In this document: piece by piece, positions 1 to 7,535 of the stretch
How the letters are laid out: each line of letters opens with the position of its first letter
How positions within the stretch are numbered: position 1 is the stretch's first letter
Assembly: GCA_016210845.1 (NCBI GenBank)
Contig: JACQTK010000031.1
Span: 1 to 38,846 of the forward strand
Direction of reading: 5' to 3'
Source: Acidobacteriota bacterium
GTDB taxonomy: Bacteria; Acidobacteriota; Vicinamibacteria; Vicinamibacterales; UBA2999
Length of the DNA: 38,846 nt
Notes under the pieces: model-generated
Told to the model about the DNA's origin: nothing
The model's database searches: none
The model's input: only the letters and a program-made list of their open reading frames with translations
Program-made: the position numbers and the translations under genes

Positions 1-329
1 ATGATATGCCACGCGTCGCCCGCGCGGCGCACGCGGCCGTCGCGTTCGAGCTTCAACAGATGCGCCAGCGCCGTTTCACGAGCCCTCGGGGCCAGCGCCT
101 CCCGCAGCTGCGGGTAGACCCGCGCCACGACCTCCTCGATATGCGAATGTCCCTGGCGTAGGACGTCGAGAGCGCTTGGACCGAGCGCCTCTTCGAGCGC
201 GGCGAGATGACGTGGCTCGCCAACGCCCGCGTCGATGAGCGTGGGGACGCGGCCCGGTATCAACCACGTCCAGTTGCCCGCGCCGGTCATCGGACCGGGA
301 TTGAAGGCGGGGATGGCGATGGGGTTCAA
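1..329 (-). pseudogene. MBL-fold hydrolase (LACTB2-like) lacking its catalytic core; 3' end off the window
   Basis: One uninterrupted frame runs from a TTG at 329, overlapping the stop of the upstream barrel gene (TTGA), to the window edge. The first ~50 residues match the start of LACTB2-type MBL proteins (NPGPMTGAGNWTWL, then TLIDAG). From about residue 54 it matches their C-terminal winged-helix tail (HIEEVVARVY, AHLLKLERDGRV). The ~180 residues normally in between, with the HxHxDH zinc motif and later metal ligands, are absent. The join falls near 165-180 and keeps frame. As written the product cannot bind the family's metals. It is last in the envelope operon. Whether the deletion is biological or an assembly collapse cannot be told from sequence alone. 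Confidence 0.7.
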
Positions 330-1546
330 AAGAACACCTTCAGGCGCGCGTACACGAAATCGCGATTGCTGAGCTGCCCGAGGGTCTCCGCCGAGGCGCC
401 CGTGAACAGCCCCACTGACCCCTCGACCCACACGTCGTCGCGCAGGCTGACCGCCGCGATGCCGCGGACAAACGAGGTGGCGTCCACCGGATCGTACGCG
501 GCAAACAGACGAAGCGTCCTGGTCTCCCTGGCGAAGCTGCGCTCGGCGGCGGCGATCAGCGTGGCATCCGTGCCCTGGTCGTCTCGCGAGACGAGCACGT
601 TGGCCGCCACACGATAATCGCCAGCCCGCCGGTCGAGGCCCGCGCCGCCCTCGAACGCTCGTGGATCGTCCAGGAACGTGGCAACCTCGCCCCGCATGCC
701 CCATGCGCCGCGGACGGTCTCGAAATCGGCGCCAAGCATCGTGAAGCGAGGAAACAGCGCGATCGGGGCGTCTGGCGAGCCTGACGCCGGGGCCCACACG
801 GCGCCTGCGCCGTGGGGTGTCGTGGCTCGCCCCACGGCAGTGATCACTGGAAACGATCTGAAGCCGCGATACGCGGACACGCCCCAGTCGACGCGGCCGG
901 CCGTGGACGTGAACCGGGCGCCGCCCTGCAGGTTCTTCCAGGCAACCGGGGGCTCGCGACGATCGGCGATCACCGGGCCGGCCAGGTTGAACGGCGACGT
1001 CTGTTCGTCCAGTTGGTCGAAGCGGCTCGCGCGGAACGCGGGCACGATCACCCCTTCGAGCGTGGACGACCCTGGCAGGAACACGCGTGCGCGCGCCAGC
1101 GCCACCGGAAGCCTGGCTTCGGTCCGACCTTCGAGCACGAACCTGGTCAGATCGACGGGATTGACGACGTCGGTGGGCTGAAGCTCGTCGAGGCGGCCCC
1201 AGACCAGGCGTGACGCGCCGATGCGCAGATCGAACCGCCGCGTGTACACCTCGGCATAGAGATCGCCAGGGCGGACGACCGCATCCGACGCGGCGCCCCG
1301 TCCGCCCGTGCCCGTGCGGTCGGCCACGAGGCCGTCCACGTATGCCGACAGGTTCAATCGCAGGCGGCCGCCGACGTCCTGAACACGCTCGGCGAAGATC
1401 CGCATGCGCAGCTCCGTCACGGCGGCCTCGCCCGCCTCGGGCACGCTGTCGACGAGCGCGGACACATGTCCGTCCGCCTGCGCGAAGGCGGCTGACCCGC
1501 TCCCACAGGCCACAGAGACACAGAGACCCAGAGCGACCGTGACCAT
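326..1546 (-). CDS. Outer-membrane beta-barrel protein (DUF1302/alginate-export-like)
   Basis: A 406-residue product with a short hydrophobic signal-like N-terminus ending near AFAQ. It then shows alternating amphipathic strands rich in R, G and aromatics (for example FDLRIGASRLVWGRLDEL, LYAEVYTRRF), and it ends in two phenylalanines, as outer-membrane barrels usually do. The motif RLVWGRLDELQPTDVVNP resembles DUF1302-type porin-like proteins; that family call is by recall. It follows the RND permease by 32 bp, so it may be the outer-membrane partner of that exporter. Oddity: the ATG at 1546 lies in the loop of a 67-bp inverted repeat (1508-1574), and one repeat arm encodes most of the signal peptide (LGLCVSVAC). 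An in-frame extension upstream reads into the antisense of the permease and is rejected. Confidence 0.75.
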   Translation of the reverse strand: MVTVALGLCVSVACGSGSAAFAQADGHVSALVDSVPEAGEAAVTELRMRIFAERVQDVGGRLRLNLSAYVDGLVADRTGTGGRGAASDAVVRPGDLYAEVYTRRFDLRIGASRLVWGRLDELQPTDVVNPVDLTRFVLEGRTEARLPVALARARVFLPGSSTLEGVIVPAFRASRFDQLDEQTSPFNLAGPVIADRREPPVAWKNLQGGARFTSTAGRVDWGVSAYRGFRSFPVITAVGRATTPHGAGAVWAPASGSPDAPIALFPRFTMLGADFETVRGAWGMRGEVATFLDDPRAFEGGAGLDRRAGDYRVAANVLVSRDDQGTDATLIAAAERSFARETRTLRLFAAYDPVDATSFVRGIAAVSLRDDVWVEGSVGLFTGASAETLGQLSNRDFVYARLKVFF

Positions 1547-1574
1547 GACTCTGTGTCTCTGCGTCTCTGTGGCC
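1508..1574. repeat. Imperfect inverted repeat of the CACAGAGACACAGAG type
   Basis: Arms 1508-1533 and 1549-1574 (26 bp each) match at 24 of 26 positions around a 15-bp loop. Each arm is built from the period GGCCACAGAGACACAGAG. The element lies between the permease stop (1579) and the barrel start (1546) and provides the barrel's start codon and signal-peptide codons. The perfect short-period arms suggest a dispersed palindromic repeat rather than a simple terminator. Confidence 0.85.
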
Positions 1575-1578
1575 CGTC

Positions 1579-2880
1579 TCACGCCGCGCTCACGAGCTGC
1601 GAGCGCCGCGCATCGAACAGCCGCGGCAGCAGCGTGATCACCGCGGGCACGACGAGCACCTCCGCCAGGAACGCCGCCACCATCGTCACCGCCAGCAGCC
1701 CGCCGAACCACGCGGTCGGCTTGTACGCCGACATGATCATGATCCCGAAGCCCAGCGAGTTGATGATGACCGTGGTGAGCGACGCGCGGCCCGCGTGCAT
1801 CGTCGCCATGTGGATGGCCCGCTCGCTGTCGGCTCCCGCGGCCGCTTCCCGGCGGAACCGGCCGATGAAGTGGATCGTGTCGTCGTCCACCACGCCCAGC
1901 GCCACGCTGGCCACCATCACGGTGGCGACGTTCAGCGAAATGCCCAGCCATCCCATCAGGCCGAGCACCGCGCAGACCGGCAGGGCGTTGGCCACGATGC
2001 CCAGCAGGCCGTAGCGTGCCGAACGGAAGACGAGAAAGATGACGGCGAATACCGTGAGGAACGCGGTGGCGAAGCTGCTCAGCTGCGACACGACGAGGTA
2101 GTGATCGAGCGTGCTGAAGATGCGGCCCGAGCCGGTGACCGTGGGGGTGATGCCCGTACCGGCAAACACCTCCGCTGCCTCCACCTCCGCGCGCTCGATC
2201 TGCTCGAAGACGAGATCCGAGCTCATCGACGCCAGCCGGACGGCGATCTGCGCACGCGAGTAATCGCTCGATACGACGCGCTCCAGCTCGGCGCGTCCCT
2301 CGTCGGACAGCTCGAAGAGGAACAGCTCCTGGGCCACGGCGTCGGCGCTGGCAGGCACGACCGCCGCGCCGGGGTCGCCGCCGTTCAACTCCCGGTTCAC
2401 GCGCTTGACGTAGTCGGCCACCGACACGACCTTCCGCACGAAGGGCAGCCGCTCGAGGCGCACGCGCAGCTCCTCCATGCGGCGCAGCGTCTCGGGCGAC
2501 TTCATCGACTCGGGCCCGCCCTCGAGCAGCACGTTGAAGCTGTAGATGCCCGCCAGCTCCTCGTCCATCACGCGGGCCGACTGGGCCAGCGGATGGTCGG
2601 GCGCGAAGAAATTGACGTGATTCGTGTCGACGCGCAGCCACGTCACGCCCGCCGCGGTCACCGCCATCGACACCACCGTGACGATGACCACCGGCCGGGC
2701 ATGGCGGATGGAGAACCGCGCCACGGCCTGCATCGGCCCGAGCAGGTACCGTTCCTGCGGCGCCGTGCCCGACTCCGGCTTCAGCAGCAGCAGCAGCGTC
2801 GGCACCAGTACCAGCGACAGCACGAAGTCGACCATCACGCCGACCGCCGATCCAATCCCGAACGAGCGCACCGCCACCAC
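1579..2880 (-). pseudogene. RND/MMPL-family permease, C-terminal fragment
   Basis: Open from about 2900; the first usable start is GTG at 2880 (433 residues). It contains the last membrane helix of the first RND repeat (GIGSAVGVMVDFVLSLVLV), then the complete second repeat: helix 7 (VVIVTVVSMAVTAAGVTWL), a periplasmic loop, and helices 8-12 with the typical ALGVVDDDTIHFIGRFRRE and TTVIINSLGFGIMI. Members export lipids or amphiphiles across the inner membrane using the proton gradient. Upstream in the same frame GLASLATSNV continues the family pattern but meets a TGA. It is the same gene as 2930-3565, separated by a deletion and a frame change near 2880-2940, so it is probably non-functional unless the lesion is an assembly error. 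Confidence 0.75.
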
Positions 2881-2929
2881 GTTGCTCGTGGCGAGCGAGG
2901 CCAGGCCGCGTCACGCTCGAGAACACACG

Positions 2930-3565
2930 CTATCTGACGCCGCCCAGGCTGCCGTTGTAGTAGGCCGTCATGCCGTCCGGCAGCCGCGGATCGACGAGCT
3001 GGTGGATAGCCTCGATGACGCCGGCCCGCACGGCGTCGATGCGGTCCTCGTCGAAGCTCACCACGATCAGGGTCACCGTGCCGTCGTCGGAGACGAGATC
3101 GCCGCGCAGCAGTGGATCGTCGAGCGCGGTCTGCCGCGCGCGATGGGCTGCCTGCTCGTCGTGCAGGCGGTGATCGAGGAGCGGCTGCACCTCGATGCCG
3201 CCTGCCTCCTCACCCGATTCGGCGGGAAGACTGCGGATGATGTTCGCGGTCGAGAGGCTCTGGACGCGCTGAACCGTGTCGACCCGCCTGATGTCCTCGG
3301 TGACCTGACGGAGGAAGGCGAGCCCTTCGGCGGTGAACAGGCGGTCCGATGTCAGCGCGATCATCAGCGTGCGCTGGCCCCCGAACTCCTGCCGGAACCG
3401 CTCGTACGTCTGGTAGACCGGCTCGTCCTTCGAGATCCACATGCTGATGTCGTTGTCGATCTCGGTGAAGTTCACGATCGGGAGGAGCAGGACGAAGCCC
3501 GCGAGGATCCCCGCGCACAGCGGGTAACGGAACCGGAAGGCGACTTCGGCGACCCACGCACTCAT
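2930..3565 (-). pseudogene. RND/MMPL-family permease, N-terminal fragment
   Basis: ATG at 3565 overlaps the stop of the LolA-like gene (ATGA), so translation is coupled. The 211-residue product has helix 1 (AGILAGFVLLLPIVNF) and the first periplasmic domain: FTEIDNDISMWISKDEPVY, then FRQEFGGQRTLMIAL, and finally YYNGSLGG before a TAG at 2930-2932. In intact relatives the last motif is followed by about 100 residues carrying helices 2-5. Here the frame runs through the stop into VFSSVT, which resembles the start of the conserved SSVTTA-GLASL helix, then loses frame. Those helices are therefore deleted. The remaining half is annotated at 1579-2880. Confidence 0.75.
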
Positions 3566-4404
3566 CGGGGGCCTGCCCCGAGCGTCGTCGAGGGGCGCTC
3601 GAGCGCCCTGCGCGTGAAGTCCTCGTCGGTGAGCCCGACGTTGTATCGAATGGACGTCGTGGTCAGCTCGGTCCTGGTCTTCTGCTGCTCGTTGACGACG
3701 ACCAGGTCGAGCACGGTCCAGATGCCGTCGATGCGCTCGAGGCGGCGGACGTCGAAGACCTTGGCGCGCTCGTCGCGCTGGTTGTAGATGTCGGCATGGG
3801 CGAGAACGAATCGATCCTTGAGGACCAGGCCGACCGATCGGGGAAACTCGGCGCCGCGGTCCCTGGCGCGCGACTCGAGCGCCCAGGCTGGATGCCTGGT
3901 GCCGTCGGGTGCAACCCACGTCGCGTTCTCGTCGGCGAACGCGTAGGTATAGTCGGCCATGTCGCGTCCGCCGATGTCCTCGTAGCTCAGGTCGCTGCCC
4001 GCGAAGCTCTCCTGGCGCTCCGCCCCCCCGATGCGTCTGACGCGCCCGAGTGCAGGCAGGTACAGGAAGCGCTCGTCGTCGGCATCGGGATGCTCCCAGA
4101 CGAGCAGCGCCGTGTTCTTGATGTCGTTGGGCGAGAGGAAGCGAACCAGCGTCTTGTCGCCTGCGGTTCCGCCGCGCAGCATCGATACCGTCAAGGTCCG
4201 CTCGCGCACGCGGCCCTGCCGATCGTAGAGCCGCATCCGCAGCTCGGCGCGCCAGTCGCGGCCCGTGCCGCGATCCTGCACGAGCCGTGCGACCTGCTCG
4301 GGTGTCGGACTGCCCTGACGCGCCGCCTCAGCCCCTCGATTCGTCCCAATGATGGGGTCGCACCCCAACACCGCGCTCAGCGCCACCAGCACCCACCGCC
4401 GCAT
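3562..4404 (-). CDS. LolA-like outer-membrane lipoprotein-sorting family protein
   Basis: 280 residues starting at an ATG after a promoter-size gap, first gene of the envelope operon. The N-terminus MRRWVLVALSAVLGCD is a signal peptide with a weak lipobox (VLGC). The +2 residue is Asp, which in E. coli would keep a lipoprotein in the inner membrane. Motifs of the PF17131-type family are clear: WRAELRMRLYDRQG, KTLVRFLSPNDIKNTALLVWE, RFLYLPALGRVRRI, then AGSDLSYEDI. This family commonly neighbours MMPL/RND permeases and probably carries lipid or lipoprotein cargo delivered by them. It overlaps the permease start by 4 bp. Function is inferred from family and context. Confidence 0.8.
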   Translation of the reverse strand: MRRWVLVALSAVLGCDPIIGTNRGAEAARQGSPTPEQVARLVQDRGTGRDWRAELRMRLYDRQGRVRERTLTVSMLRGGTAGDKTLVRFLSPNDIKNTALLVWEHPDADDERFLYLPALGRVRRIGGAERQESFAGSDLSYEDIGGRDMADYTYAFADENATWVAPDGTRHPAWALESRARDRGAEFPRSVGLVLKDRFVLAHADIYNQRDERAKVFDVRRLERIDGIWTVLDLVVVNEQQKTRTELTTTSIRYNVGLTDEDFTRRALERPSTTLGAGPR

Positions 4405-4716
4405 CTGCTCCCGATTGTACCGCCCGAGGAACTTCCAACCCGCGATGGAACGGGCCGCCCTGGATCCTCAGCAGAAAGATGGCGTCGATCAACTCCGGCG
4501 CGTCATCGACACCGGGCGCTGAGTGCCAGGCTCATCGTTGCAGCGGCGCGCACACCGGTTGCGACCAAGTGCTATCGAGTGATTGTCAGGCGAGAGCGCG
4601 CACGGGTCCGATCTTCAGCGAGTGCGACCGCTTTCTTACCGGTTGTGACCAGGGGTGGTCACAGCATGAGGCACGGCCAGACAGCGTCCAAACCCCGACG
4701 AGGACAAATGGATCTA
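4405..4716. other. Intergenic gap, no convincing gene
   Basis: 312 bases between the start of the envelope operon and the end of the retropepsin gene, which read in the same direction. It must hold the promoter of the envelope operon, but no good -35/-10 pair stands out by eye. A 25-codon plus-strand ORF at about 4445-4522 has no supporting signal and is not called. The base composition shifts here from very GC-rich to more balanced. Confidence 0.5.
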
Positions 4717-5169
4717 TCAGCCCGCAGCGCCGAAGTACACGTCTCGGCTTTGCGAATCGAGAGCGATGCGTATCCTTTCAAGAAATCCCATGTAGCCGAT
4801 AAGGTTGCGGCCCGCTGGCCAGTGCTCCGTGGGAACGAACACCGTCGCCTCAACCTCCAGACTGTCGCCTTCGTCCGCCAACATCGTCAGATTGGCCCGA
4901 ACCAGCTTGCCCAAGGTGCTCCCGTGCCGGTGGCCCATCGTGATTTCCTGGCCGTCGGCATCCGCAAGGCCGATTTCAGCTGCAATCTCGGGGTCTAAAA
5001 CCGACCACTCGGCGCCGGTGTCAAGCAGCGCCAGGAATGGTTCCTCCATCCCATTGACTCCTACTTTGACGTACACGCGTGCCGAGCGGTCTTGTGTCGC
5101 GGGAGGTGAGTCGTGGAACGTTGCGCGACCGGAGCTGAAGTTGTGGCCATTCAACTGCAGCATCGGCAT
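4717..5169 (-). CDS. Retropepsin-like aspartic protease (clan AA)
   Basis: 150 residues, the usual size of a single-domain bacterial retropepsin-like protease that must dimerise. The active-site loop LALLDTGAEWSVLD lies near residues 46-59. A flap-like region with GHRHGSTLGKL follows, and the C-terminal LIGYMGFLERIRIALD-DVYFG is typical of the family, with the glycine-containing psi-loop end. There is no signal peptide, so it is probably cytoplasmic. It starts 3 bp after the DUF5678-like gene, so the two are cotranscribed and may be translationally coupled. A second ATG at 5163 is also possible. The natural substrate is unknown. Proteases of this type next to a DUF5678 protein are a recurrent bacterial pair as far as I recall. 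Confidence 0.8.
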   Translation of the reverse strand: MPMLQLNGHNFSSGRATFHDSPPATQDRSARVYVKVGVNGMEEPFLALLDTGAEWSVLDPEIAAEIGLADADGQEITMGHRHGSTLGKLVRANLTMLADEGDSLEVEATVFVPTEHWPAGRNLIGYMGFLERIRIALDSQSRDVYFGAAG

Positions 5170-5172
5170 GGG

Positions 5173-5928
5173 TTATTCCACGTAATGGACAAGCGGCTTT
5201 CGAGCTGGTGCTAGTTCCCTGATTCGTTGACGCACTTCCTTAAGCGTGTCACCAACGGCGACCAATGAGTCGCCGGATACAGCCACCCACCGTCCAACGT
5301 AGTCCTTCGCATGCTGCGCCAACCACGCGTACTCAGCACTGCGATCGACGTCCTTGCGTAGCGACGTCGAGGCAGCCGGAGTGCTCAAGAGCTTCTTCAG
5401 CCGCACATACTCAGAGCTATTGGGCACAACCGAGAGTAGTGCCCGTGCCTTTCGGAGCTGCTGCCCTTCTACCAGCGACCAGATCAGAGATAGGTATGGT
5501 GCGGGCTGTTCCTGAGTAGTCGCGCCGATCTTCGCCGTTGCTTGATCCGCAGCATCGTCTTCGCTCAGAGGGTCGCCCAAGATTGACTGTAATGCCTCTG
5601 CACGAGCCAAACGGAGATCTGCTTCGTGCGACGCTGTCCAACGGTGCCCAGCTGCGACCGGCGCTGCCGGCGGTTGACGTAACAGAGCGCGTACAACTTG
5701 TCGCGAGCTTGAGCGAGCGAGCATCGTACCAGCGCTATTGGCGGCGAGATCGACGGTTGGCTTCAGTGCGACCACGATCGGCGTCTGCTTCGAGCCTCCT
5801 CGTAGTGCATGAAAGGGCGACACTTGGCTGTACTCACGACGCGCAGCGCCGCTTGATGTCCTGGACCACGCATCGGTGCTTTGGCTTGCGAACATGGCCG
5901 ATTCTAGTTGTTGCGCTGCACCAATCAT
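5173..5928 (-). CDS. Protein with C-terminal DUF5678-like domain
   Basis: ATG at 5928 overlaps the stop of the preceding gene (ATGA). The 251-residue product has a low-complexity, Ser/Ala-rich N-terminal half and a helical segment (about 95-170). The C-terminal domain at ~200-240 is WLAQHAKDYVGRWVAVSGDSLVAVGDTLKEVRQRI, matching the short DUF5678 pattern (WLxxHxxxYxGxWVAL-GxxLVAxG). The role of DUF5678 is not established. Its position directly before the aspartic protease suggests that it is a partner, regulator or substrate. The long N-terminal extension is unusual, since DUF5678 proteins are often about 60-90 residues. Codon usage is less GC-biased than in the flanking core genes. Confidence 0.65.
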   Translation of the reverse strand: MIGAAQQLESAMFASQSTDAWSRTSSGAARREYSQVSPFHALRGGSKQTPIVVALKPTVDLAANSAGTMLARSSSRQVVRALLRQPPAAPVAAGHRWTASHEADLRLARAEALQSILGDPLSEDDAADQATAKIGATTQEQPAPYLSLIWSLVEGQQLRKARALLSVVPNSSEYVRLKKLLSTPAASTSLRKDVDRSAEYAWLAQHAKDYVGRWVAVSGDSLVAVGDTLKEVRQRIRELAPARKPLVHYVE

Positions 5929-6656
5929 TGTCCTGCACTCACTTCGAGACCCAACGCAGCAATTCCCTGCTCCAGCGATTTCTCCGCCGAACGTCGAAGA
6001 TTCTCCGGACTCATGGATCCATCGAACACAGTATGGAGCTTCACGTACACCCCCCCCGCAACCACCGCCGAGAGATCCGCCGTCAGCACGACCAGGGTCG
6101 CTGGCGATTGACTCTCGAAGTAGAAGACGGTACCGGAGCCCACCGGAGTGCCGAGCCCTTGCGGCACGTTACTGGCGAACCGAGCCAGAAAATCCTTCGC
6201 TTCGAGTCCCCCGATGTGTCCGTGCATGCCAACTGTGACGGCGTAGTTGGCGTAGGCAAGGTCGCGTTCCGCCTCACGTAAGGCCCGATCCAGACCAAGA
6301 AAAGCCCGCTCAAGCCGATCGACATCGACGTTGAATGTCGGCGCGTTCAGCTCAATGCTTTCGAGGCGGATGCGAGCCAGCACCCCGAACTGCAGTAGCC
6401 AGAAGTTGACGTTAAACGCTCCCAGGCTGCCGTCTGCGGCGTCTGGCCGTATCCCTTGAGGGGTGACTCCGAATTCGCGCAAATGATTCAACAGCCCTGA
6501 GTAGAGCAGCGCGATATTATTCGCGATCGGCCAAAACGGCCGCGAAAATGGGAGTTGGATGTTCAACTCGGACCGTTCGATCTGGAACGGAACGCCACCC
6601 GCCACGGCACCACTAGGTCTCCTCGCCATCGCCTCTCTCAAGTCCGCCAACCTCAT
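5925..6656 (-). CDS. Hypothetical protein, first gene of the retropepsin operon
   Basis: ATG at 6656 is preceded by GGAG with 7-base spacing; a TTG 12 bp upstream is less likely. The 243-residue product has no signal peptide or membrane helix. An N-terminal segment (PFQIERSELNIQLPFSRPFWPIANNIALLYSGLLNHL) is followed by a mixed alpha/beta body with SIELNAPTFNVDVDRLERAFLGLDRALREAERDLAYANYAVTVGMHGHI. The length and style loosely recall the TIGR04255-like group of sporadically distributed proteins, but no diagnostic motif is seen. It overlaps the next gene by 4 bp, and all three genes read as one operon. Function is unknown. Confidence 0.65.
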   Translation of the reverse strand: MRLADLREAMARRPSGAVAGGVPFQIERSELNIQLPFSRPFWPIANNIALLYSGLLNHLREFGVTPQGIRPDAADGSLGAFNVNFWLLQFGVLARIRLESIELNAPTFNVDVDRLERAFLGLDRALREAERDLAYANYAVTVGMHGHIGGLEAKDFLARFASNVPQGLGTPVGSGTVFYFESQSPATLVVLTADLSAVVAGGVYVKLHTVFDGSMSPENLRRSAEKSLEQGIAALGLEVSAGQ

Positions 6657-6814
6657 TTTATGCTCCAAGTCTCGGCGTTGCTACCCGGTGTTCGGGAGCG
6701 GATTGTTCCTGATTGTTCACGCGGTTTCCTCCAGACGTGAGGCACCCCGACGCCGATCACTTCCCAGCCGAAGCCGTGGTCGTAGGTCGATCCACGTCGT
6801 CGATATGTCGCGTC

Positions 6815-7513
6815 TCACACTTTCGCTGCTGGCCGTCCCCGACGGCGGCGATCCAGCACCAGGGAGAGCGCCACGTAGTACACGGGGAAGACGAACGACA
6901 CCCAGAGGATGGGTCGCGATACGTCAGGCAGCCGCCACCACAGCACGATCATCAGCCCGCCCCACGCGCCGCCGAGCACCATCGTCAGCGGCCGCCATGC
7001 CGGTGTCTTCGAGGGATACACGTACCGAACGGGCACGAAGACGAGCACCGCGCAGGCGAGCAGGATGGCCGCGTTGAGCGCAGGCGGCCAGGCGGCCGCG
7101 TAGAGATAGAACACTACGACGTTCCAGTACGAGGGAAAGCCCGTAAAGAAGCCGTCGGCCGTCTTCGCGTCCGTTCGGCTGAAGCCGTACGCGCTCGACA
7201 GCAGCATCGCGGCCGCCACGAGCGTTGCCCACCGATCGGGCACGAGCAGCGCATGCCAGACGAAGAAGGCGGGGACGAAGACGTACGTCAGGTAGTCGAT
7301 GATGTCGTCGAGCTTGGCGCCGTCGAACCAGGGGAGCCGCGCGCCGACCTGCGCGCGCCGCGCCAGCAGCCCGTCGGTGGCGTCGACGAGGACGGCCAGC
7401 AGCAGCCAGAAGAACGCGTCGCGGTAGCGGTCGTAGAAGATGCGACTGAGCGCGAAGAAGGCGAACAGCGCGCCCGTGGCCGTATAGAGGTGGACGAGCC
7501 AGGCGCTCAGCAC
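6815..7513 (-). CDS. pcs: CDP-alcohol phosphatidyltransferase, phosphatidylcholine-synthase-like
   Basis: The CDP-alcohol phosphotransferase signature D-x2-DG-x2-AR-x8-G-x3-D-x3-D is present as DATDGLLARRAQVGARLPWFDGAKLDDIIDY, starting near residue 40. The spacing and the following IDYLTYVFVPAFFVW fit bacterial phosphatidylcholine synthase, which condenses CDP-diacylglycerol with choline in the inner membrane. About eight hydrophobic helices are visible in 232 residues. The GTG at 7513 is chosen because GGGGA sits 6 bases upstream; longer in-frame extensions run into the antisense of thyX. It starts 22 bp after the ThyX-like gene and is probably cotranscribed. It could also be another CDP-alcohol transferase. 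Confidence 0.8.
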   Translation of the reverse strand: MLSAWLVHLYTATGALFAFFALSRIFYDRYRDAFFWLLLAVLVDATDGLLARRAQVGARLPWFDGAKLDDIIDYLTYVFVPAFFVWHALLVPDRWATLVAAAMLLSSAYGFSRTDAKTADGFFTGFPSYWNVVVFYLYAAAWPPALNAAILLACAVLVFVPVRYVYPSKTPAWRPLTMVLGGAWGGLMIVLWWRLPDVSRPILWVSFVFPVYYVALSLVLDRRRRGRPAAKV

Positions 7514-7535
7514 GAGCGGTCCCCGACGCCCGCGC

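Noticed and set aside
1547-2926. In-frame N-terminal extension of the barrel gene to 866 residues
   Set aside because: The added sequence is a shifted-frame shadow of the RND permease (Arg/Gly-rich). The real barrel begins at the signal peptide at 1546.
4445-4522. 25-codon ORF upstream of the envelope operon
   Set aside because: Too short, with no ribosome-binding site or recognisable motif; chance ORF.
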